DNA of 21,702 nucleotides from an uncultured Eubacteriales bacterium (lineage in GTDB: Bacteria > Bacillota > Clostridia > Oscillospirales > Acutalibacteraceae). A model generated the notes under the pieces. The model saw nothing but the letters and a program-made list of their open reading frames with translations, did not search any database and had not been told where the DNA came from. Both the position numbers and the translations under genes were made by a program. The DNA is taken from assembly GCA_934444895.1 (NCBI GenBank), contig CAKSDA010000016.1, positions 1 through 21,702 of the forward strand. Direction: 5' to 3'. How positions within the stretch are numbered: the first letter of the stretch is position 1; every line of letters begins with the position of its first letter. This document shows, one piece after another, positions 14,401 to 20,247 of the stretch.

Positions 14401-15047
14401 AAGCCGACATAAGAGCTTTGGGAAATGTAAATGTTGCCGCTATTGAGGAATACAAGGAAGTTGATGAGCGTTATAGATTCTTGTCCGATCAGGTAAATGA
14501 TGTTGAAAAAACCAAATCAGAGCTTATTCGCCTGATTTCCGATCTTACCGATCAAATGAAGCAGATGTTCAGCGAAGGATTTTTAAGAATAAGCGAAAAC
14601 TTTTCAAAAATATTTACCGAAATGTTCGGCGGAGGACATGCCGAGCTGAAGCTCAGCGATCCAAACGATCCGCTTCAAAGCGGAATAGATATAATAGCAA
14701 GGCTTCCCGGAAAGAATGTGCCCAGCCTTGAGGGACTTTCCGGCGGTGAAAAGGCGCTTATAGCAATTTCAATTTATTTTGCGATAATGCATGTAAACGC
14801 TCCTCCGTTTTGTTTTCTTGATGAGGTGGAAACGGCTCTTGACGATATAAATGTCGAGCGGTTTGCAAATTATATGAAACATTCGGATCTTGAAACCCAG
14901 TTCATTTGCATTACCCACAGAAGGGGCACAATGGAAGCAGCGGATATGCTATACGGCGTTACAATGCAGGAACGCGGTGTAACCAAGCTTATTGAGCTTA
15001 ATGTGGCACAGCTTGAAATGGATTTAAAATCTTTGGAAAATCAGTAA
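11469..15047 (+). CDS. smc: Chromosome segregation protein SMC
   Basis: Encodes about 1192 residues, normal for bacterial SMC. With ScpA and ScpB it forms the condensin that compacts and separates chromosomes. The start is TTG 11469, 8 bases after AAAGGAG (11454-11460), giving the usual LLIKSIDIMGFKSFADKT; the frame extends further upstream without an RBS. The N-terminal ATPase lobe has Walker A GPNGSGKSN (about 30-38). A long coiled coil precedes the hinge (about 520-670, GIHGPVSDII to NAGGSLTGGSL), and a second coiled coil leads to the C-terminal lobe with signature LSGGEKALIAI (about 1090) and Walker B FCFLDEVETALDD (about 1115). It is followed by ftsY after 17 bases, the standard rnc/smc/ftsY neighbourhood. 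No frameshift is seen. Confidence 0.97.
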   Translation: MLIKSIDIMGFKSFADKTTLKFGRGLTAVVGPNGSGKSNVSDAIRWVLGEQSTKNLRGSSMEDVIFSGTSTRKPHGYCEVTINFDNSDRSLNFNDDNVSVTRRYYRSHESEYSINGASVRLKDVHELFMDTGLGRDGYSMIGQGKIDTIVSSKSNERRDIFEEASGISRYRYRKTDAERKLGQAEENLVRLRDILEELKSRVGPLKQQSEKAEKFLVLADKKRELEIGLWLDTLEASREKFRKQEGKITVASQQYDDVVNDLEAIDKTIDENTLKFASLTVEIDTVRGDISSLEEKITRAEGEINVVRANIEHNNENIERLNSEKINIEVSHKSASKDIEEKNALILELENKRKQLSLKTEEISDKLSGLIKSSESISRKLEDRAMELNRISMQISQNRVDMVTAESSVSEILVRIENIKDTINQKNTNTEKLEKEMDLLKSDKNKLDEKITSAENSIKGYEMRFNSRKETADKIKNAVDKITADIDEKRRRAAILEDLQNNMEGYQQSVKSCMAEAKRGLLKGIHGPVSDIISVPGKYAVAIEIALGAAAQNIVVDSDADAKMAINYLKSHNKGRATFLPISTIRRGNFNETGLDNCVGYVGMADSLVKCGSEYENIIKWILGRTVIAEDLDSAVAISKKFGSRFKIVSLDGQVVNAGGSLTGGSLNKNIGLLSRKGTIDALKKEAEKLCGELKIKKEEYDKAVSALSGVEADILAVRAEASTANEDKIRVDAEIKRVSQLIASEKAASALLKKEEEEASARINELKQSANNAKEIIEKLESDKKSVETEMADMNGGRDETAEERESLSAELTDLKLAAAAVDKDIEAQKSVIEILKSDIAGRDTRTAEIENEIALAEQNGNNLKTRISDLESDIENIKNEISDKKQEAKSKLAERDSVEASSSKLRQDEKDKTLERERINGELERLKARKDSMTKELDDIVRKLYDEYELTKTEAEEVAVRIENPAEAQKELSVIKADIRALGNVNVAAIEEYKEVDERYRFLSDQVNDVEKTKSELIRLISDLTDQMKQMFSEGFLRISENFSKIFTEMFGGGHAELKLSDPNDPLQSGIDIIARLPGKNVPSLEGLSGGEKALIAISIYFAIMHVNAPPFCFLDEVETALDDINVERFANYMKHSDLETQFICITHRRGTMEAADMLYGVTMQERGVTKLIELNVAQLEMDLKSLENQ

Positions 15048-15064
15048 TTAAATAAGGAGATTTT

Positions 15065-15979
15065 ATGGGATTTTTTAAAAAAATTACCGGCGGACTAAAA
15101 AAAACAAGCAACTCATTTTTAAATGCGGTAGGCTCTGTTTTGTCCGGATTTACAAAAATTGACGAGGAATTGTTTGAAGAGCTTGAAGAATCGCTTATTC
15201 TTTGTGATATAGGTGTTTCAACCTCTACTAAAATATGCGATATTCTCCGCAAAAAGGTAAAAGAAGAGAAAATAACCGACCCCGGTGAGATAAAAAGCAA
15301 AATGAAGGAAATAATCCGTGAAATGCTTAATTGTGATTGCAGTATGAGCACCGATGTAAGTCCCACGGTTATAATTGTAATAGGGGTTAACGGCGTTGGC
15401 AAAACCACAACAATAGGGAAACTTGCAATGCGCCTTAAAAACCAGGGGAAAAGCATTATGCTCGGCGCGGCGGATACATTCAGAGCGGCAGCTTCAGAGC
15501 AGCTTGAAATATGGGCAAACAGGGCAGGAGTTCCTATTATAAAGGGCGCTGAGGGAACCGACCCTGCCTCTGTGGTTTTTGATACCCTTGCTTCCGCCAA
15601 GGCAAAAAAATCGGATATTGTCATATGCGACACAGCCGGAAGATTGCATAACAAGAAAAACTTAATGGAAGAACTGGCAAAAATAAATCGTATTGTTGAC
15701 AGAGAAATGTCCGACGGAAAAAAAGAAGTGTTGTTGGTTCTGGACGCAACCACAGGTCAAAATGCAGTAAACCAGGCGATTCAATTCAGCGAGACCACCG
15801 GAATAGACGGAATTGTTCTCACAAAGCTGGATGGTACTGCTAAGGGCGGAATAGTTATAAGAATAATGGATGAATTAAAAATCCCAGTAAAATTTATAGG
15901 GGTAGGCGAACAGATTGACGATCTTATGCCTTTTAATGCCGAGGAATTTGTTACGGGACTTTTCGGGGAGGATTTTTAA
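15065..15979 (+). CDS. ftsY: Signal recognition particle receptor FtsY
   Basis: Encodes 304 residues, the short form without the acidic A-domain of E. coli. It is the membrane-associated GTPase that receives SRP-ribosome complexes and passes them to the Sec translocon. The amphipathic N-terminus (MGFFKKITGGLKKT) should bind membrane lipid, followed by the helical N-domain. The G-domain has P-loop GVNGVGKT (107-114), DTFRAAA (137-143), DTAGR (189-193), LDATTGQNAVNQA and TKLDG (253-257), plus the closing GVGEQIDDLMPFNAEEFV. AAGGAG lies about 7 bases before the ATG. Its TAA directly abuts the TTG start of rdgB. Confidence 0.97.
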   Translation: MGFFKKITGGLKKTSNSFLNAVGSVLSGFTKIDEELFEELEESLILCDIGVSTSTKICDILRKKVKEEKITDPGEIKSKMKEIIREMLNCDCSMSTDVSPTVIIVIGVNGVGKTTTIGKLAMRLKNQGKSIMLGAADTFRAAASEQLEIWANRAGVPIIKGAEGTDPASVVFDTLASAKAKKSDIVICDTAGRLHNKKNLMEELAKINRIVDREMSDGKKEVLLVLDATTGQNAVNQAIQFSETTGIDGIVLTKLDGTAKGGIVIRIMDELKIPVKFIGVGEQIDDLMPFNAEEFVTGLFGEDF

Positions 15980-16576
15980 TTGAAATTTATAGTAGCCACC
16001 AAAAACAGTAACAAACTGGCAGAAATTCAAAGAATTCTAAAACCGCTTAACGCTGAGGTTATAAGTGAAAACGATTTGGAAAGTCCTCTTTTTGATGTTG
16101 ATGAAAATGCAGATACATTTGAGGGCAACGCACTTCTTAAAGCCAGGGCTGCGGTTGCGGCAACCGGGCTCCCGGCAATAGCGGATGATTCAGGTCTTTG
16201 TGTTGACGCACTTAACGGAGCGCCGGGGATATATTCGGCCAGGTATGCCGGAGAAGGACATAACGATAAACTTAATAATGAAAAGCTGTTAAACGCTCTA
16301 AAGGGAATCCCAAAGGAAAAAAGAACCGCAAGGTTTGTTTGCGCGGTTGCAGTTGTTTTCCCTGATAACAGGGAATTTACCGTAAGGGGAACCTGCGAGG
16401 GCTATATAGCAAATGAGGCCTGCGGTAATAACGGGTTCGGATATGATCCTCTTTTTATAAGCGAAAAGGGGTGCTTCGGACTTCTTGACAGCACTGAAAA
16501 GGATGAAATCAGCCACCGCGGCAGCGCACTTAAAAAAATGGCAGATATGCTTAAAAACATAATAAAGGAAAAGTAA
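15980..16576 (+). CDS. rdgB: XTP/dITP diphosphatase (RdgB/HAM1 family)
   Basis: Encodes 198 residues. It hydrolyses non-canonical purine triphosphates (XTP, dITP) to monophosphates, keeping them out of DNA and RNA. Start is TTG at 15980, directly after the ftsY stop; GGGGAGG (about 15965-15971) inside ftsY lies 8 bases upstream, so translation is coupled. Motifs: IVATKNSNK at the N-terminus, AIADDSGLCVDALNGAPGIYSARYAG (Asp69/Asp70 acid pair), NNGFGYDPLF (about 151-159) and SHRGSAL (178-184). The stretch where most relatives read TFAEL is CFGLLDSTEKDE here, a mild variation. It precedes yhbY by one base. Identity is secure. Confidence 0.95.
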   Translation: MKFIVATKNSNKLAEIQRILKPLNAEVISENDLESPLFDVDENADTFEGNALLKARAAVAATGLPAIADDSGLCVDALNGAPGIYSARYAGEGHNDKLNNEKLLNALKGIPKEKRTARFVCAVAVVFPDNREFTVRGTCEGYIANEACGNNGFGYDPLFISEKGCFGLLDSTEKDEISHRGSALKKMADMLKNIIKEK

Positions 16577-16577
16577 T

Positions 16578-17123
16578 ATGAATAGCAAGGAAAGAGCAAA
16601 ACTCAGAGGTATGGCAAATGGATTGGACTCTGTTTTCCAGATTGGAAAAACGGGAATTAACGACCAACTTATACGCCAGGTTGATGAAACTCTTGAAAAA
16701 AGAGAGCTTATAAAAATAACCGTGCTGGAAAGCGCACCCATAAATGCAAAAGAGGCCGCCTCAAATGTTGCCGACGCAACTTTAAGCGAGGTTGTTCAGG
16801 TTATCGGCAGAAAATTTATTTTATACAGAAAAAGCAAGGAAAAAAAGGAATCTGCCAAAACTGTCAAAAGCACAAAGAATAAAAAAATAGCAAAATCCGC
16901 AAGAGCGGGCAAACCGATTAATTCAAAAATTGCGGGCAGCTTAAAGGGCAATAAAAACAAAATCGGCAGTTTTAAAAATAAGGAAAACACCTTCGGCTCA
17001 AATGGATTAATAGGCAAAAATAATATAAGGAACGCAAACGGTAAAAAAGGTCCAAGCAGTACAAGAAATTCAAACAGCGCAAAAAGCGGCTCTGTTTACA
17101 AAAACAAACAGCGCAAATACTAA
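16578..17123 (+). CDS. yhbY: YhbY-family RNA-binding protein (CRM domain) with long basic tail
   Basis: Encodes 181 residues, about twice the usual 95-100. Residues 1-87 are a complete CRM domain: SKERAKLRGMANGL, VFQIGKTGIN, RQVDETLEKRELIKITVLE and VVQVIGRKFILYRKS. Such proteins associate with pre-50S particles and help ribosome assembly. Residues 88-181 are a low-complexity tail of Lys, Ser, Asn and Gly with no predicted fold, ending KNKQRKY. Its codon choice is more A-rich than in the domain. Such a tail could add non-specific RNA binding; that is inference. An A-rich spacer follows and contains an imperfect copy of the last tail codons. It lies one base after rdgB and closes the smc-ftsY-rdgB-yhbY cluster. 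Confidence 0.88.
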   Translation: MNSKERAKLRGMANGLDSVFQIGKTGINDQLIRQVDETLEKRELIKITVLESAPINAKEAASNVADATLSEVVQVIGRKFILYRKSKEKKESAKTVKSTKNKKIAKSARAGKPINSKIAGSLKGNKNKIGSFKNKENTFGSNGLIGKNNIRNANGKKGPSSTRNSNSAKSGSVYKNKQRKY

Positions 17124-17172
17124 AATGAGATTTAAAAGCGGCTTTGCCTGCAAAAGCAAATAAAACAAAACA
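17082..17172 (+). repeat. Imperfect duplication of the yhbY tail end in the following spacer
   Basis: The segment starting at 17082 (AAAAGCGGCTCTGTTTACAA) recurs from 17134 as AAAAGCGGCTTTGCCTGCAA, with further similarity downstream. Over the first 28 bases 22 match, and all six differences are transitions. The copy is in another frame from yhbY and opens a 12-codon ORF (ATG 17125 to TAA 17161-17163) with no ribosome binding site. Confidence 0.55.
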
Positions 17173-17282
17173 AATAAAATTAAAAAAAGCAAAAACAAAT
17201 CGGCAAAGCAAAAAGGAATAAAAACCTATAAATAATTCAGGCTGGATTCAGTCATAACTCAGTCTGTGCGGGAGAAATTTTT
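17124..17282 (+). other. Spacer yhbY-nadD with RBS-proximal hairpin
   Basis: The first 100 bases are A-rich with no terminator. Further on, CAGGCTG (17238-17244) can pair with CAGTCTG (17260-17266), seven pairs including one G-U, with AGT-CATA-ACT inside. It ends 3 bases before the GGGAG (17270-17274) used by nadD. No clear promoter is visible, so nadD may be read from upstream. Confidence 0.35.
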
Positions 17283-17900
17283 GTGAAAAGAACAGCTATT
17301 TTCGGCGGAACATTTTGTCCGCCGCACAACGGACATTTGAAGATGGTTTCCTGCCTTGAAAGTCTTGAAGAAATCGAGAAAATTATAATTATTCCCGCAA
17401 ATATTCCTCCGCATAAAAAAATGCCGTGCATTTCAGCCGAGCACAGAAAGAGAATGTGCGAACTGGCTTTCGGCAGGTTTAAAAAAGTAACAATAAGCGA
17501 TTACGAAATATTAAACGGGGGTAAAAGTTACACCGTTAACACACTTAAACATTTTAAAGAAAAAGGTATTATAATGCCGTACCTTGTAATCGGAGCCGAT
17601 AGTTTAAAAGATTTTAAAAAATGGTATTGCTATAAGGAAATACTCAACATGTCGGAGCTTTTAGTGTATGACCGGATAGGTATTTCAAAAGCCGATGAAG
17701 AAAAAGCCGAACGGGAACTTAAAAACGAGGGAGGCAAAATAAAGCGGCTTGGCATAACGCCGGACGGCGTGTCATCCACTCAGGTAAGAGCAGCTTTGGC
17801 GCAGAACAAATCGGCGGAGAATTTAATACCGGCGGAAGTTAAAGACTATATAGAAAAAAATAATTTTTTCCGGGGGCCTTGTATATGGACAAAGATTTAA
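17283..17900 (+). CDS. nadD: Nicotinate-nucleotide adenylyltransferase
   Basis: Encodes 205 residues. It joins nicotinate mononucleotide and ATP to give deamido-NAD, the key step of NAD synthesis. GTG at 17283 is the start, with GGGAG 8 bases upstream. The nucleotidyltransferase signature is FGGTFCPPHNGHLKM, with the H-x-x-H core at His15 and His18 (commonly GGTFDPIHNGH). IPANIPPHKK, YLVIGADSLKDFKKWYCYKEI and the C-terminal SSTQVRAAL (164-172) are all standard. It overlaps yqeK by 16 bases; the nadD-yqeK pair is a classic Firmicutes arrangement, both enzymes working on dinucleotides. Confidence 0.96.
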   Translation: MKRTAIFGGTFCPPHNGHLKMVSCLESLEEIEKIIIIPANIPPHKKMPCISAEHRKRMCELAFGRFKKVTISDYEILNGGKSYTVNTLKHFKEKGIIMPYLVIGADSLKDFKKWYCYKEILNMSELLVYDRIGISKADEEKAERELKNEGGKIKRLGITPDGVSSTQVRAALAQNKSAENLIPAEVKDYIEKNNFFRGPCIWTKI

Positions 17901-18514
17901 ATAAAAACAGCAAATTGAAAATCACAGAGGAATACTCTGAAAAATATAAAAAATATGTCGAACTTCTAAAAAATCGTTTGACTCCCAAGCGCTTTATACA
18001 CTCACTTTGCGTGGCGGATGAAGCGGTTCGCCTTGCAATTAAATATAATTGCGATACTGAAAAAGCTTTTTTGGCCGGTTTGCTCCATGATTGTTGTAAG
18101 GATATGGATGCAAAAGAACAGTTGCAATTATTTGAGCGTTTTGGTATAATGTTAAATACTATTGAAAGTAAAGCCCCAAAGCTTTGGCATGCCATTGCGG
18201 GAGCGGAATATATCAGCACCGAGCTGGATATAAAAGACAAGGATATCCTGGCGGCAGTAAGATATCACACAACAGCCCGCAAGGGTATGAGCTTGCTTGA
18301 AAAAATAATTTATCTTGCGGATTTTACATCTGCGGACAGGGATTATGACGGAGTTTCGGACATGCGTAAAGCGGTCACAAAGGATTTGGATACAGCCATG
18401 TTTGAAGCTTTGGACTTCTCGGTAAAGGATCTTGAAAACAAGGGCCTCCCCGTACATTCGGATACAATGGAGGCATATGCCGAAATTGCCGAAAGGCTTG
18501 GTAAGGAGATTTAA
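17885..18514 (+). CDS. yqeK: HD-domain hydrolase YqeK (diadenosine tetraphosphatase)
   Basis: Encodes 209 residues from ATG 17885; an in-frame TTG at 17879 is the alternative. The ribosome site is weak (GGGGG 17872-17876), so expression probably depends on coupling to nadD, whose end it overlaps. The HD pattern is present: RFIHSLCVADEA (His39), GLLHDCCKD (His68/Asp69), HAIAGAEY, AVRYHTTARKGMS and YLADFTSADRDYDGV. YqeK proteins are iron-containing symmetrical Ap4A hydrolases that yield two ADP, helping to remove this stress-linked nucleotide. The N-terminal 30 residues are a charged helix-like extension. It ends one base before the LCP gene start. Confidence 0.93.
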   Translation: MDKDLNKNSKLKITEEYSEKYKKYVELLKNRLTPKRFIHSLCVADEAVRLAIKYNCDTEKAFLAGLLHDCCKDMDAKEQLQLFERFGIMLNTIESKAPKLWHAIAGAEYISTELDIKDKDILAAVRYHTTARKGMSLLEKIIYLADFTSADRDYDGVSDMRKAVTKDLDTAMFEALDFSVKDLENKGLPVHSDTMEAYAEIAERLGKEI

Positions 18515-18515
18515 A

Positions 18516-19667
18516 ATGAATTACTCTGAAAACAACGGATATGATATTTCCTCGGTTTCTACCAGAGGAGGAAACAGAAGAAAACGCAGAATGATAAAAA
18601 GAACGGTTAATGTAGTAGCTTCAATAGTTCTTGTAATTTCCGTTCTTGTAACGGCCGCAATGGGCTCTTACCTTGCAATATCAGGTATTAAACCCGGCGG
18701 AATTAAAGCGGAAAAGGAAGAGGGAGAGTTTGATTCCCTTACATTCAGTAAAAGCAGCGGAGTAAGCTATATTTTGGTAGTAGGCGTAGATCCTCAGGAA
18801 ACCCTTACGGATATTCTGGTTGTAGCTTGTATTGACCACGATCGAAATACGGTTAACTTTATGCAGATACCGCGTGATACCTTTGCCGGCGATGATATAC
18901 CAACCAGAAAAATGAATGCGGTTTACGGCAATCCCAGAAAGGGAGAAGCTAAAATTAACGCATTAAGACGCCGCATATCAAGCTATTTCGGTTTCCCGCT
19001 TGATCACTATTGCCTTTTTACAATAAACGGATTTATCAAGGTTATAGACGCTTTGGGAGGCGTAACGATAAATATCGAGCAGAAAAACGGTATAGAAATA
19101 ATGGATCCTAAAACCTTTAAAACCGAGCGCATCGGCCCCGGTTGGGTTACCCTTACGGGAAATCAGGCAACGGGATTTGTGAGAAAGCGTACCGGAACTT
19201 CCGACGGATATTATAAGGGCGACATAGCCAGAATTGAAGCCCAAAGACTGGTTTATATTGCTCTTGCAAAAAAACTGAAAAGCATGTCAGCCGGGCAAAT
19301 GCTTAATGTTGCAAAAAAATGCTATTCCGAAATCTCAACCGATATGAACATCAATAAAATTTTGGGATACGCAACCGAGGTAAAGGAAATCTCACTTGAA
19401 AACATGGGAGTATACGCAGTTCCGGGTCAAAGCGTAACCTATAAAAAGCTTTCAATGTGGTCTCCCCATAAGGCAGAGTATATTGAGCTTTATAATACTT
19501 ATATGAATCCATATGGCGATCCCATAACCGAAAAGGATATTAATATGGTAGAACTTCATACCCTTCTCGGTCAAAAACAAACCGCCAGCCAGGTAGTTCA
19601 GGGCGGAACTCTTTCGCAGCTTGAACAGAGCAAAAACCAAACTGCCGGCACCGCATCCGGAAACTAA
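18516..19667 (+). CDS. LCP (LytR-CpsA-Psr) family cell-wall ligase
   Basis: Encodes 383 residues from ATG 18516 with AAGGAG (18503-18508) 7 bases upstream; the longer upstream frame has no RBS and overlaps yqeK. A basic cytoplasmic N-terminus (RRKRRMIKR) precedes one membrane segment (about 31-54), so the rest is outside the cell. LCP motifs: TDILVVACID, FMQIPRDTFAG, KMNAVYG, GFIKVIDALGGVTINI and LTGNQATGFVRKRTG, with DIARIEAQR. Such enzymes transfer lipid-linked glycopolymers such as teichoic acids onto peptidoglycan. The last 30 residues are a Gln/Ser/Thr/Gly-rich tail. The yqeK-LCP-rsfS order recurs in Clostridia. The specific polymer is unknown. Confidence 0.9.
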   Translation: MNYSENNGYDISSVSTRGGNRRKRRMIKRTVNVVASIVLVISVLVTAAMGSYLAISGIKPGGIKAEKEEGEFDSLTFSKSSGVSYILVVGVDPQETLTDILVVACIDHDRNTVNFMQIPRDTFAGDDIPTRKMNAVYGNPRKGEAKINALRRRISSYFGFPLDHYCLFTINGFIKVIDALGGVTINIEQKNGIEIMDPKTFKTERIGPGWVTLTGNQATGFVRKRTGTSDGYYKGDIARIEAQRLVYIALAKKLKSMSAGQMLNVAKKCYSEISTDMNINKILGYATEVKEISLENMGVYAVPGQSVTYKKLSMWSPHKAEYIELYNTYMNPYGDPITEKDINMVELHTLLGQKQTASQVVQGGTLSQLEQSKNQTAGTASGN

Positions 19668-19691
19668 AGATCCAGTAAAAGAGGTAAGAAA

Positions 19692-20054
19692 TTGGAAGGA
19701 ATAGATATATTAAAAACAGCGGTAAAGGCTTTGGATGATAAAAAAGGCCAGGATATAAGGGTAATTAAGGTAACCGATGTGTCGGTTATTGCGGATTATT
19801 TTGTTATTGCAACCGCAACCTCTTCCACACATGTAAAAGCCCTTGCAGGAGCAACCGAAGACGCCCTTTCCGAAACAGGCGTAGAGCCGCACCACATAGA
19901 AGGAAGAACAACAGGCTGGATATTGCTTGACTACGGCACGGTAATTATTCATGTTATGGATAGTAAAAACAGGGACTTTTATGAGCTTGAGCGCACATGG
20001 AACGACGGTGAAGAGGTCGATCTAAGTAAAATCATAAGCTCCGGTACTGTTTAG
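19692..20054 (+). CDS. rsfS: Ribosomal silencing factor RsfS
   Basis: Encodes 120 residues of the Iojap/YbeB family. It binds ribosomal protein L14 and blocks joining of the subunits, lowering translation when nutrients run short. The start is TTG at 19692, about 7 bases after the AGAGG-like site at 19680-19684. Hallmarks: DVSVIADYFVIATATSSTHVKALA, GVEPHHIEGRTTGWILLDYGTVIIHVM and FYELERTWNDGE. It is 24 bases after the LCP gene and followed by two terminators, closing the nadD-yqeK-LCP-rsfS unit. Full length and clear. Confidence 0.96.
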   Translation: MEGIDILKTAVKALDDKKGQDIRVIKVTDVSVIADYFVIATATSSTHVKALAGATEDALSETGVEPHHIEGRTTGWILLDYGTVIIHVMDSKNRDFYELERTWNDGEEVDLSKIISSGTV

Positions 20055-20082
20055 TTTAAAAAACAAAATAAACACTTCAAAA

Positions 20083-20103
20083 CCGCGGCTGTATTTACTG
20101 CGG
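20083..20103 (+). other. Small hairpin and direct repeats before the leuS terminators
   Basis: CCGCGG (20083-20088) pairs with CTGCGG (20098-20103), including one G-U. The strand also shows GCGGCTGTA twice (20085-20093, 20100-20108), and ACTTCAAA precedes both this hairpin (20074-20081) and the next one (20113-20120). It lacks a T-run, so it is not a terminator by itself. Confidence 0.4.
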
Positions 20104-20117
20104 CTGTAAAAGACTTC

Positions 20118-20149
20118 AAAGGCCGTCAAAAAATAATTGTCGGCCTTTT
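20118..20149 (+). terminator. First terminator after rsfS
   Basis: AAAGGCCG (20118-20125) pairs with CGGCCTTT (20141-20148), with further CAA/TTG pairing inside after one mismatch. It ends in TTTT before ACATAAG. The T-run is short but the stem is strong. Confidence 0.65.
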
Positions 20150-20175
20150 ACATAAGTGTTGCACTCGGTATGAAC

Positions 20176-20210
20176 AAACTGCCGGGTAAACGGCAGTTTT
20201 AAATTTTTAT
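20176..20210 (+). terminator. Second terminator upstream of leuS
   Basis: AAACTGCCG (20176-20184) pairs perfectly with CGGCAGTTT (20191-20199) around GGTAAA, and is followed by TTTTAAATTTTTATT. This is the best intrinsic terminator in the window. With the hairpin 58 bases upstream it forms a tandem block. No T-box motif is present, so I read it as the end of the rsfS unit and not as a leuS attenuator. Confidence 0.78.
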
Positions 20211-20247
20211 TAAAATTTAGTAAAGTTTTGTTTAAGGGATGAAAAAT

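Noticed and set aside
20170..20202. Ten-codon leader peptide ORF (MNKLPGKRQF) before leuS
   Set aside because: No ribosome binding site and only one Leu codon; it lies over the terminator hairpin, so it is probably chance.
20055..20247. T-box leader for leuS
   Set aside because: No AGGGTGGTACCGCG-like T-box motif or specifier loop; the hairpins fit simple terminators.
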